Below are positions 8,014-15,602 of a stretch of 64,000 nt of DNA, piece after piece. Under the pieces are notes generated by a model that saw only the letters and a list, made by a program, of their open reading frames with translations, was not told where the DNA came from and did not search any database. The stretch lies in NCBI GenBank assembly GCA_029261795.1, contig JAJDAP010000084.1, positions 1 through 64,000 of the forward strand. Direction: 5' to 3'. How positions within the stretch are numbered: position 1 is the stretch's first letter; every line of letters begins with the position of its first letter. The stretch is from Deltaproteobacteria bacterium (lineage in GTDB: Bacteria > Myxococcota_A > UBA9160 > UBA6930). Position numbers and translations under genes: made by a program.

Positions 8014-9798
8014 TTCGATCGGGAGGCCGATGCTCTTCATCAGGGCGAGGGCGTTGCTGCGCTTCACGATGCCCTCGCGGACCTTGTAATCGAAGATCAT
8101 TTCGCCGTTCTCCAGTTGGTCGGCGAAGTGGACGTTGGCGGCCCGATCTCCCAGGCGTTCGGCGATTCCGGCCAGCGCCAGATCGTGGGTGGTGACGAGG
8201 CCGATCGCGCCGCGCTCCACCAGGCTCTTCACCACCGCCTCGGCGCCGGCGGCGCGGTCGCGTGAATTCGTCCCGTGGAGGATCTCGTCGAGCAGGAAGA
8301 AGACGTGGCCGTCCTGTTCGGTGAGGTCGAGGATCGTGCGCAGGCGTTGGATCTCCGCATAGAAGTGGGAGGCGCCCTCGAGCAGCGAATCCACGATGCG
8401 GATCGAGGCGCCCACGCGCAGCGGCGAGAGCGCGAACTCGTCGGCACACACCACGCCTCCGGCTTGCCCCAACACGACGTTCACGCCCAGCGTGCGCAGC
8501 CAGGTGCTCTTGCCGGACATGTTGGAACCGCTCACCACGAACAATGGACGCTCGGGGCCGAGCGCGATGTCGTTGTGCACCCGGCTCGTCGCTTCGAGTA
8601 GCGGATGGGCGACCCCACGCCCCTGGATGCGCGGCCCTGCTTCGAGGAGTTCGGGGAAGATCGAATCCGGGTTCTCCCAGGCGTTGCCCGCGAGGGAAAA
8701 CAGGGCCTCGAGTTCGCTGAGCGCGTCGATCCAATTTCGCAGCTGTGGCCCGGCGTCGGCGCGCCAGGCTTCGATCGCACCCGCAATCTGGGTGCCCCAC
8801 AATAGCAGCGCCGCAATCGGTGCGAAAAGTTGATTGCGTCGGGCATCGACGAGTTCGAGCCAGCGCTTCAGACGAGCGATGCGCTTGGAAGGGGGCACGC
8901 CGGCGGTATCGAGACGGGCCCGCAGTTCCCGGAGACTCGCTGCCGAGAACGCCTCGCGTTCGATGCGCTCCAGCATCGCGGCGAGTACGCCAAGTTCCCG
9001 CACCGGCGCTTCGACCGATTGAAGGATCGCCTTCACCTGCCCCCGAAGGCCCGCCGCGAAGAGCAGCTCGAGGCTGATGAACAGCAGCAGCGGCAGCGGC
9101 CCAGCCCCCAGGATCCAGGCGAGCAGCGATGTCAGCGCGCCAGCGGCCAACACCAGAGCGGCGACACGGTGGTTGCGCGTGATGCCGACGGCGGGCGCTT
9201 CTCCCCAATTGGCCAGCACGTCGGGATGCAACCGGACGCGCACGTCCTCTGCCAGGAGGGCCAGGTCTTCGCGCAGGGCGAGCCTTTCGCGTAGCTCCAG
9301 CACGGCTGCACGGCGCGCCAGCAGCGCCTGGGACGAAGCGGGTTCGAGCAGCCACCCCGCAAGGCGCGCTTCGCCGCCGCTGGTTCGTGCGGTGCAGAGC
9401 CACTCGAAGAGCGAACCCTCGCCGAAGATGTCGAGATCGCCGGCGTAGGCATGGTGCGCAACGCCGTATTCATCGCCGGTGCTTCCGGTCCCGGCGAACG
9501 CATGATCGATGCGCGCGATGCCGCGTTCGTAGAACGTGCAAGCCCGGCGGGCATCCTCGTGGCTTCGGATCACCCGTTCGTGGACGAGGGCCAGCGCGCC
9601 GAAGCCGATCGCCGCGATCGCGAGCAGGAAGGCGCCGGAGCTTTCTCCTTGATAGGCGAGGATCGCACCGCCGGCGCCGAGGGCGAACGCGACCAGGCGC
9701 GCGGTTCCGAGCCTCTTCTCGTTCGCCGCGCAACGTGCGGCCTCGGAGCGGCGCGCTTCGAGACGCGTCGCATAGATGTCGCGAGGCGCGTCACTCAC
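8011..9798 (-). CDS. Membrane-associated MutS-family ATPase
   Basis: The 595-residue product ends in a MutS domain V ATPase: Walker A SGSNMSGKST (423-432), Walker B FFLLDE (500-505) followed by LHGTNSRDR, and a switch region VTTHD. It lacks the mismatch-recognition domain I of true MutS. Before the ATPase come a degenerate lever region and two hydrophobic hairpins (about residues 32-75 and 209-250), so it is probably anchored in the inner membrane. Such membrane MutS-like proteins are known from many genomes but have no established function. Its ATG overlaps the thiD stop by four bases, so the two are co-transcribed. The stop is formed by the palindrome end. Confidence 0.88.
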   Translation of the reverse strand: MSDAPRDIYATRLEARRSEAARCAANEKRLGTARLVAFALGAGGAILAYQGESSGAFLLAIAAIGFGALALVHERVIRSHEDARRACTFYERGIARIDHAFAGTGSTGDEYGVAHHAYAGDLDIFGEGSLFEWLCTARTSGGEARLAGWLLEPASSQALLARRAAVLELRERLALREDLALLAEDVRVRLHPDVLANWGEAPAVGITRNHRVAALVLAAGALTSLLAWILGAGPLPLLLFISLELLFAAGLRGQVKAILQSVEAPVRELGVLAAMLERIEREAFSAASLRELRARLDTAGVPPSKRIARLKRWLELVDARRNQLFAPIAALLLWGTQIAGAIEAWRADAGPQLRNWIDALSELEALFSLAGNAWENPDSIFPELLEAGPRIQGRGVAHPLLEATSRVHNDIALGPERPLFVVSGSNMSGKSTWLRTLGVNVVLGQAGGVVCADEFALSPLRVGASIRIVDSLLEGASHFYAEIQRLRTILDLTEQDGHVFFLLDEILHGTNSRDRAAGAEAVVKSLVERGAIGLVTTHDLALAGIAERLGDRAANVHFADQLENGEMIFDYKVREGIVKRSNALALMKSIGLPIE

Positions 9799-10598
9799 GC
9801 CTCACCCTCCGTTGGAATTCCGAGCACGCGTGCGCCGGCCCCGATCGCGACGGCGTGTTCGATCCCGGCCCGCACGTAGGCGCGTCCTCGGGCAACCGCG
9901 GCGACGATCGGGTCTCCCTGGGCCAGCCGCGCCGTGATCGCCGCGGAGAGCGCACAGCCGGTGCCGTGAACCGGATCTCCGGGAATGCGTTCACCCTCCA
10001 ACCAGAGGATCTCGGTTCCTGATTCGCTCGCGATCGCCAGGCAATCGTCCGCCGCCTCGCTGGCATGGCCCCCCTTCACCAGCGCGCTCTTGGCGCCCAG
10101 TTCGCCCACGAAATAGCGGGCGGCGCGTTCGGCACCGGCGCGCGAGTCTGCATCGATCCCGGTCAGCTCGAAGGCTTCGGGTCGGTTCGGGGTGACCAGG
10201 GTCGCGCGCGCGCAAAGGCCGGCCAGCCCTGACCAGGCGCGTCGCTCGAGCAGGGGCGTGCCGTCGCTGGCCAGCAAGACGGGATCGATCACCAGGGGAG
10301 GAGGGTCGACACCGAGCGAATCGAGCGCGAGATCCACGGCCCGGAGCACGTCGTCAGAGGCGAGCATGCCGAGCTTCACGGCGTCGGGTCGGATGTCGCC
10401 GAGGAGCCGGCGCAGCTGCTCGAGGATCACCGAGGGAAAGGTCGGGAGCACCTGGTGGACCCGTACCGTGTCCTGGCTGGTCAGCGCGGTGACCACGGCG
10501 GCCCCGTGGACACCAAAGGAGCGGAAGACCTGGAGATCCATCTGGATCCCGGCGCCCCCGGTGGGATCGGAACCGGCAACGCTGAGGGCGATCCGCAT
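9795..10598 (-). CDS. thiD: Hydroxymethylpyrimidine/phosphomethylpyrimidine kinase
   Basis: ThiD phosphorylates HMP and then HMP-P to HMP-PP for thiamine biosynthesis. The 267-residue product shows the ribokinase-like fold: MRIALSVAGSDPTGGAGIQMDL at the N-terminus (given here in two parts: MRIALSVAGSDP and TGGAGIQMDL), LTSQDT, DAVKLGMLAS, DPVLLASDG, TPNRPEAFELTG and the anion-hole/catalytic GDPVHGTGCALSAAI near the C-terminus. The stop overlaps the MutS-like start as ATGA. No TPP riboswitch is seen in the 112 bases upstream, so thiamine control, if any, is not by that route. Confidence 0.94.
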   Translation of the reverse strand: MRIALSVAGSDPTGGAGIQMDLQVFRSFGVHGAAVVTALTSQDTVRVHQVLPTFPSVILEQLRRLLGDIRPDAVKLGMLASDDVLRAVDLALDSLGVDPPPLVIDPVLLASDGTPLLERRAWSGLAGLCARATLVTPNRPEAFELTGIDADSRAGAERAARYFVGELGAKSALVKGGHASEAADDCLAIASESGTEILWLEGERIPGDPVHGTGCALSAAITARLAQGDPIVAAVARGRAYVRAGIEHAVAIGAGARVLGIPTEGEA

Positions 10599-10710
10599 CG
10601 CTCGGGATGGTAAGATCCGCGCCCGTGGCCCGCACCCGCCAGAATCGAATGATTCCGTCGCAGTCGGCGTCAGATTCCCTGGTCAACTGTTCTGTACGCG
10701 AGAGGATCGA

Positions 10711-11397
10711 ATGAAGCGCTCAATAGGGATTTCCCTTGCTGGACTCGCCGCGGTCTGTCTCGTGGGGTTGGCGCCCGCTGCCGCCAGCGCCGAGACCTGG
10801 TATGCGCAACGCGTGACCCAGGGTGGCGGAGGCATCGGCGTGGAGCACCTGTGGTCGAGCGGCGCTTCGCTGCGATCGGAAGTCGTCGTTGGCGGGCACC
10901 CGGTACTCACCGTCATCCACGGGAATCGCTACTGGGTCGTCGATCGGCTGTCCGGTGAAGGCATCTCGATCGAGCGCCATCCAAACGCCGTCAAGGCCAG
11001 TGCTTCCGGGGCCCGGCCCTTCGCCGACGAAGCCGACCGCTTGCAGCGCGAGGGCGGAGAGTTCATCCGCGACGAGCCGCTGGGTGAGGATGTCAGTTGC
11101 CGCCTCTTCAAGCTCACCAACGAGCGCGGCCGACAAGAGGTCTGCGTGCGCAGTGATGAGACGAAGCTGCCCGTCTTCATCAAGAGCTGGGATCGCAATA
11201 CCAAGCGCGAAGCCGTGATCCAATACGTGAACTGGTCGAAAGGCCTCGCGATCGCGGAAGATTTCTTCGCGCCGGATCCGCGCGCCAAGATTACGCCCTA
11301 TAGCTACGGCGCCTATGTGAAGGCGACACAAGAAGGCAACGTCGGACCGGCGCCCGTCCTTTTTCCGCACCTGCTCCACGGTGAGCGCGAAGAGTAG
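10711..11397 (+). CDS. Secreted protein of unknown function, possibly LolA-like
   Basis: The ATG at 10711 follows AGAGGA and opens a 228-residue product with a clear signal peptide (MKRSIGISLAGLAAVCLVGL, cleavage near residue 28 after ASA). The mature part is beta-strand rich: it starts ETWYAQRVTQGG, has alternating strands with GNRYWVVDRLSGE and ends in a stretch typical of periplasmic beta-sheet proteins (KRYVNW-like QYVNWSKGL, EDFFAPDP). The pattern is reminiscent of LolA/outer-membrane-lipoprotein-sorting folds or DUF4412, but I do not recognise a specific family. Two Cys (DVSCRLF and EVCVRS) may pair. It reads divergently from thiD. Confidence 0.75.
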   Translation: MKRSIGISLAGLAAVCLVGLAPAAASAETWYAQRVTQGGGGIGVEHLWSSGASLRSEVVVGGHPVLTVIHGNRYWVVDRLSGEGISIERHPNAVKASASGARPFADEADRLQREGGEFIRDEPLGEDVSCRLFKLTNERGRQEVCVRSDETKLPVFIKSWDRNTKREAVIQYVNWSKGLAIAEDFFAPDPRAKITPYSYGAYVKATQEGNVGPAPVLFPHLLHGEREE

Positions 11398-11438
11398 GCC
11401 GGGCGACTCCGCCCCTGGCTGTGCGTAGCGAGCGCCCG

Positions 11439-12248
11439 ATGCCCGACGACTATCCGCCGCAAGAACACGTGCTCCGCGACCTCGGGATCTGGACCGAGAT
11501 GGGTGGGGAGGCGTCGCGCGCAGGCCTGATCGTCACCGACCAGATGCTAGGCAGGTGCGGTTCTCTCTCGACCGGCGTCCTCGGCATCCTGGTCGACGTC
11601 GTCGCCGGCGGAGCCGCGCTCGCAGCGGCCGGTGGCGGCTGGATCGCGACCTCGGATCTTGGGATCACCTGGATGGCAAAGGTCGATTCCGGGCCGATCG
11701 AGGCGCGCAGCCGGGTACTCCGCAGCGGCAAGACGACGATTGTCCTGGAGGTGAGGGTGGCCCAGGCGACGCGCGAACTGGCGCTGGCAACGCTCGCATT
11801 CTCGCGGCTCGAGGCGCGCACCGACTACCAGAGTGGTACGCGCATAGCGCCGTCCGAGCGGTTCTCGTTCGCGAACGACGAGTCGGGGCTGCGCGATCGT
11901 TTCGATCGCGTTGCGGGTTTCGAGGTGGTCGAAGAATCGCGTGGCCACGTCGAGCTACCCGTCCGCGGCTATGTGGGCAACAGCCTCGGCGCGGTCCAGG
12001 GCGGTGTCGTGACGGCCCTTGCCGCCTACGCGGGCGAGTGTGCCTGTGCCTTCGCCCAGCCCGGCGAGGTGCAGACCAAGGACATCGAAATCCACTTCCT
12101 GGCGCCGGGAAGGCGAGGTCCGCTCCGCACCGAGGCGCGCCGCTTGCGGAAGGACGAGGATGGCAGCGTCTTCCGCATAGAGGTCGTCGACGCCGCCAAC
12201 GACCAGCGACTCTGCGCCATGGCAACGGCTAGCATCGGACCTTTCTGA
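11439..12248 (+). CDS. Tandem hotdog-fold protein, acyl-CoA thioesterase-like
   Basis: The product of about 269 residues contains two hotdog domains of the PaaI/acyl-CoA thioesterase type. The first has GSLSTGVLGILVDVVAGGAA and a strand set ending LATLAFSRLEAR; the second has YVGNSLGAVQGGVVTALAAYAGE and ends MATASIGPF. Such proteins hydrolyse acyl-CoA thioesters. ATG 11439 is preferred because its product begins MPDDYPPQEHVLRDLG; a GTG at 11421 in the same frame is also possible and neither has a strong ribosome site. It follows the secreted gene by about 40 bases and faces the convergent mrp gene. Substrate unknown. Confidence 0.8.
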   Translation: MPDDYPPQEHVLRDLGIWTEMGGEASRAGLIVTDQMLGRCGSLSTGVLGILVDVVAGGAALAAAGGGWIATSDLGITWMAKVDSGPIEARSRVLRSGKTTIVLEVRVAQATRELALATLAFSRLEARTDYQSGTRIAPSERFSFANDESGLRDRFDRVAGFEVVEESRGHVELPVRGYVGNSLGAVQGGVVTALAAYAGECACAFAQPGEVQTKDIEIHFLAPGRRGPLRTEARRLRKDEDGSVFRIEVVDAANDQRLCAMATASIGPF

Positions 12249-12271
12249 GCCGCTGACTGGCCAAGCTGGCG

Positions 12272-13390
12272 CTACTTCGAATCGGACACCCAGGTGATGT
12301 TCGCGTCAGCGAGAGCGGGCGCACGTTGAGCCAGCACGGCGAGTTTTCGCGCCACCTTGCCCGCCAGTTCGCGGAAGGCCGCAGCGACCTCGCTTTCGGG
12401 TGCGTGGACCAGGATGGGGCGGCCGATGTCGCCCCCTTCGGCGACGCGGGGATCGATCGCGATCTCGCCCAGGAAATCGACGCCCAGTTCGTCGGCGACA
12501 CGCTTGCCGCCGTCGCGGCCGAAGATCCAGTACTTCTTGTCGGGCGAATCAGGCGGAACGAAGTAGGCCATGTTCTCGACGACGCCGAGCACGGGAACAT
12601 CGACCTTCTCGAACATTGTGAGCCCCTTGCGAGCGTCGATGACAGAGAGGTCGTTGGGTGTGGTCACGATGATGGCGCCCGAGATCGGGGCTTGTTGGGT
12701 CAACGTCAGCGCCGCGTCACCGGTACCGGGCGGCAGATCGATCACCAGATAGTCGAGGGCGCCCCATTCGACGTCGCCCAGGAACTGCCGGATCAGGCCG
12801 TGCACCATCGGTCCCCGCCAGATGACCGGCGAACTCTCGGTGATGAAGAAGCCCATCGACATGACGCGCAAGCCCTGGGCTTCGAGCGGGATGATCTTCT
12901 TGTGACCGTCCTTTTCTTCGCTCAGCGGGCGTTCGTTCACACCGAGCAGCAGCGGCAGGGAAGGTCCGTAGACGTCGGCGTCGAGAATCCCGACGCTGGC
13001 ACCGGTGTCGCGCAACGCCAACGCGAGATTGACCGCGGTCGTGCTCTTGCCGACGCCGCCCTTGCCGGAAGCCACCGCAATGACGTTGCGCACCTGGGGC
13101 AACATCGCGTCCTGGCTCTGGGGAGCCACCGCGCGGCCGCGGGTATCCGCAGTCATGGTGACGTCGACGTCATCGACGCCGGCGAGTGCCGAGACGCGTT
13201 CCCTCGCACTGCGTTCGAACTCTGCCTTCACCGGGCACGCCGGCGTGGTGAGTTCGATCGAGAAGCTGACGCTCGCGCCCTCGATGCGCAGATCCTTGAT
13301 GAACCCGAGTTCCACGATGCTGCGTCCGAGGTCGGGATCGATGATCGGGCGGAGCGCGTCGAGCACTTCCTGGGGGGTGGTCTGGCTCAT
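12272..13390 (-). CDS. mrp: Mrp/ApbC/NBP35-type P-loop ATPase
   Basis: Members act in assembly or delivery of Fe-S clusters. Residues 1-80 form the MIP18/DUF59 domain (MSQTTPQEVLDALRPIIDPD); then a deviant Walker A GKGGVGKSTTAV (109-120), the conserved ADVYGPSLP, and switch motif DLPPGTGDAALTL. In family members the segment after VENMAYF normally carries a CxxC that binds the bridging cluster. Here it reads FVPPDSPDKKYWIFG, so both cysteines are absent; the remaining single Cys in the MIP18 domain (TPACPVK) is kept. The start overlaps the stop of the Rrf2 regulator by four bases, placing both in one operon. Confidence 0.92.
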   Translation of the reverse strand: MSQTTPQEVLDALRPIIDPDLGRSIVELGFIKDLRIEGASVSFSIELTTPACPVKAEFERSARERVSALAGVDDVDVTMTADTRGRAVAPQSQDAMLPQVRNVIAVASGKGGVGKSTTAVNLALALRDTGASVGILDADVYGPSLPLLLGVNERPLSEEKDGHKKIIPLEAQGLRVMSMGFFITESSPVIWRGPMVHGLIRQFLGDVEWGALDYLVIDLPPGTGDAALTLTQQAPISGAIIVTTPNDLSVIDARKGLTMFEKVDVPVLGVVENMAYFVPPDSPDKKYWIFGRDGGKRVADELGVDFLGEIAIDPRVAEGGDIGRPILVHAPESEVAAAFRELAGKVARKLAVLAQRAPALADANITWVSDSK

Positions 13391-13851
13391 GAGGCACTCC
13401 GGAGGGGGGAATGGGCGAGCAGGTTGAACAGGTTCGCCTCGCCTCGTTGTAGATCATGGAGGGTGACGCCGCCCAGGACGCCACGGACGGCGCTATCGAG
13501 CGTGCGCCAGAGCGCGCGCAGCGCGCAATCACCAGAACGGACGCACTCCGGCTGTTGGCCCGAGTGGCAATCGCAGAAGCTCTCGGGCAGTAGCGATCCG
13601 CCTAACACTTCGATGGCGTCCCATACGGTGATCTCTTCGGCCGAGCGCGTCAGCCGGTAACCGCCGGCCGCGCCGCGGGTGCTCGTCACCAGGCCGCCGC
13701 GGCGAAGCTCTCGCAGCAGCTTGGCGGCATAGTCGGCAGAGAGCCCCTCGGCCTCGGCGATCTCGTGGATCGTGCGGGGCCGCTCGTCTGGATGCCTCGA
13801 CAGTTCGAGGAGGCACCGCAGACCGTACTCTTCCTGCGCCAGGAGCTGCAT
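13387..13851 (-). CDS. Rrf2-family transcriptional regulator (probable Fe-S sensor)
   Basis: The 154-residue protein starts MQLLAQEEYGLRCLLELSRH, the standard Rrf2 start, with a winged helix including GLSADYAAKLLRELRRGGLV and wing GGYRL. The sensor region holds Cys93, Cys95, Cys103 and Cys109 in FCDCHSGQQPEC...GDC, spaced unlike the three Cys of IscR but compatible with cluster ligation. It is translationally coupled (ATGA) to the Mrp ATPase, so the operon links sensing of Fe-S or redox status with cluster handling. Directly upstream is a dyad overlapping a promoter, indicating autoregulation. Confidence 0.9.
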   Translation of the reverse strand: MQLLAQEEYGLRCLLELSRHPDERPRTIHEIAEAEGLSADYAAKLLRELRRGGLVTSTRGAAGGYRLTRSAEEITVWDAIEVLGGSLLPESFCDCHSGQQPECVRSGDCALRALWRTLDSAVRGVLGGVTLHDLQRGEANLFNLLAHSPLRSAS

Positions 13852-13860
13852 CGAGTTCTG

Positions 13861-13888
13861 AGCCTAGGAATCTGGACATCGGTGTCAA
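13861..13888 (-). promoter_or_regulatory. Probable sigma70-type promoter of the Rrf2-mrp operon
   Basis: On the minus strand TTGACA (13888-13883), a perfect -35, is followed after 16 bases by TAGGCT (13866-13861) as a -10. Transcription would begin about three bases before the Rrf2 ATG at 13851, so the message would be nearly leaderless; no Shine-Dalgarno sequence is seen there. The spacer and -35 are covered by the dyad at 13867-13894. Confidence 0.6.
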
Positions 13889-13894
13889 GATTCC
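13867..13894. promoter_or_regulatory. Nested dyad, likely operator for the Rrf2 regulator
   Basis: GGAATCT (13867-13873) is mirrored by AGATTCC (13888-13894), and inside it GACA (13875-13878) is mirrored by TGTC (13883-13886) around TCGG. The 28-bp element lies across the -35 and spacer of the promoter above, where a bound dimer would block RNA polymerase. Autoregulation through such sites is common in the Rrf2 family; binding here is inferred. Confidence 0.6.
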
Positions 13895-13967
13895 GGGATC
13901 CGTCGTCGCCCGGGAGTGGCCTAGACTGCGCTCCCGAAACCCAGCTCCAACGTCTGCGGAGGACCCG

Positions 13968-14762
13968 ATGAGCGAACCCGAGATCCTGCTCGAGATGGAC
14001 GACCACGTCGCCGTCGTCACCCTGAACCGGCCCGAACGCATGAACGCGATCAGCGTGAAGATGCTGTCGCAGTTTTCGGAGGTGTTGGTCGAATGCGACC
14101 GCGATCCGAACGTGCGCGTCGTGATGATCACGGGTGCCGGCCGCGGTTTCTGTGCTGGTCTCGATCTCCAGGAGGCATCCCAGGGCACGGGCATCGGAAG
14201 CGGCGGCGGGGCGGCCGCCTCGAAGTTCGATCTCCGGGACGCACCGCCCACGGTGCTCCACAACCTCGACAAGCCGACGATCTGCGCACTGAACGGTGGC
14301 GCTGCCGGCTACGGCATGGATCTGGCGCTGGGCTGCGACATCCGGATCGCCTCGGACAAAGCGAAACTCTCGGCAGCCTTCACCAAGCGCGGCGTGCTCC
14401 CCGAGAGCGGCGGTACCTGGCTGCTGCCGCGCATCCTCGGCTGGGCGAAGGCGGCCGAGGTCGCCTTCGCGGGCCGTACGCTCTCCGCGACAGAGTGTCT
14501 CGAGATGGGCCTCGTGAACCAGGTCGTGCCCCACGAGGAGTTCCGGAAGGCCGCCTCCGAACTGGCCCACGAGATCGCCGGGAACGCACCGCTCGCCGTC
14601 CAGGCCACCAAGCGAATGATGCGCATGGCGATGGACGAGACCTTCGAGGCCAACGTCCACCACGTCTACCTCCAGTTGCTGCCGCTGTTCCGGAGCGAAG
14701 ATTTCAAGGAGGGCGTCAGCTCGTTCCTCGAAAAGCGGAAGCCTGAATTCAAGGGGCGTTAG
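13968..14762 (+). CDS. Enoyl-CoA hydratase/isomerase (crotonase family) 1
   Basis: The 264-residue protein has the crotonase fold: VAVVTLNRPERMNAI near the start, oxyanion-hole segment GAGRGFCAGLDLQEA, second oxyanion segment ALNGGAAGYGMDLALGCD, and RGVLPESGGTWLLPR where the acid residue of the family usually lies. It starts at ATG 13968 with CGGAGGA upstream. Crotonases hydrate, isomerise or hydrolyse acyl-CoA substrates, so the exact reaction is not fixed by sequence. It is the first gene of a co-directional acyl-CoA block, 26 bases before a second crotonase. Confidence 0.93.
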   Translation: MSEPEILLEMDDHVAVVTLNRPERMNAISVKMLSQFSEVLVECDRDPNVRVVMITGAGRGFCAGLDLQEASQGTGIGSGGGAAASKFDLRDAPPTVLHNLDKPTICALNGGAAGYGMDLALGCDIRIASDKAKLSAAFTKRGVLPESGGTWLLPRILGWAKAAEVAFAGRTLSATECLEMGLVNQVVPHEEFRKAASELAHEIAGNAPLAVQATKRMMRMAMDETFEANVHHVYLQLLPLFRSEDFKEGVSSFLEKRKPEFKGR

Positions 14763-14788
14763 TCGTTCAACCTCTACCAAGGACACCC

Positions 14789-15559
14789 ATGCAAGACATC
14801 CTCGTCAAAACCAGGGACGGCGTCGCCACCGTCACGTTGAACCGACCCCAGGCCATGAACGCGCTCTCGCGTCGGCTCCAGGCGGAACTCTATGAAGCCT
14901 TCGAGAAGCTCACGGCCGACGATTCCGTCGACGTGATCATCGTGACCGGGGCTGGCGAACGCGCATTCTCAGCGGGGCTCGATCTGAAGGAGCTTTCCGG
15001 CCAATCGAACGAAGCTGCGGACGGTGCCGTCTCTCGCGGCGGGGATCTCGTCAAGGCGATGGAGAGCTGCCCCAAACCGGTCATCGGCGCGATCAACGGA
15101 TTCGCGATCACGGGTGGCTTCGAACTCGCCCTGGCCTGCGACGTCTTGATCGGATCCGTCAACGCGAAGTTCGCGGATACCCACGCGCGGGTCGGCATCA
15201 TGCCGGGCTGGGGCCTGAGCCAGAAGCTCTCGCGCTTGATCGGAATCTCGCGGGCGAAGGAACTCTCGTTGACCGGGAACTACCTCGACGCGGATACCGC
15301 CTGCGCCTGGGGCCTGCTCAACCGGGTCGTGTCTGCGGAGGAACTCCTGCCCACCTGTGAGACTCTCGCCCGGGACATGCAGAGCTGTGATACCGAGATG
15401 GTGCGCAACTACAAGCGCGTCATCGACGAGGGCTTCGCCGCAACCTTCGCCGAAGGTCGACGCATCGAGGTCGCCGAGAACAGGGCCCACAAGAACGATG
15501 TCACCGCCGAGGGCGTCGCCCGCGTTCAACAGCGGGGTCGCTCGCAGTCGGCCGACTGA
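14789..15559 (+). CDS. Enoyl-CoA hydratase/isomerase (crotonase family) 2
   Basis: A 256-residue crotonase paralogue of the gene before it, with VATVTLNRPQAMNALS, GAGERAFSAGLDLKEL, AINGFAITGGFELALACD and RVGIMPGWGLSQKLSR. The stretch MPGWG replaces the GAGG-type loop of fatty-acid enoyl-CoA hydratases and lacks an obvious Glu at that place, as in many degradation-cluster crotonases of uncertain reaction. ATG 14789 follows AAGGACACCC. Its end is 43 bases before the LLM oxidoreductase. The two different crotonases in series suggest consecutive steps or different substrates of one pathway. Confidence 0.92.
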   Translation: MQDILVKTRDGVATVTLNRPQAMNALSRRLQAELYEAFEKLTADDSVDVIIVTGAGERAFSAGLDLKELSGQSNEAADGAVSRGGDLVKAMESCPKPVIGAINGFAITGGFELALACDVLIGSVNAKFADTHARVGIMPGWGLSQKLSRLIGISRAKELSLTGNYLDADTACAWGLLNRVVSAEELLPTCETLARDMQSCDTEMVRNYKRVIDEGFAATFAEGRRIEVAENRAHKNDVTAEGVARVQQRGRSQSAD

Positions 15560-15602
15560 CCGGCGCCGCGCGCGGTCGAAGCCAAAGGCCGGGGAGATTC
15601 GC

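Noticed and set aside
10599-10710. TPP riboswitch upstream of thiD
   Set aside because: The CUGAGA and following ACC/GAUC elements expected of a thi-box were not found on the minus strand.
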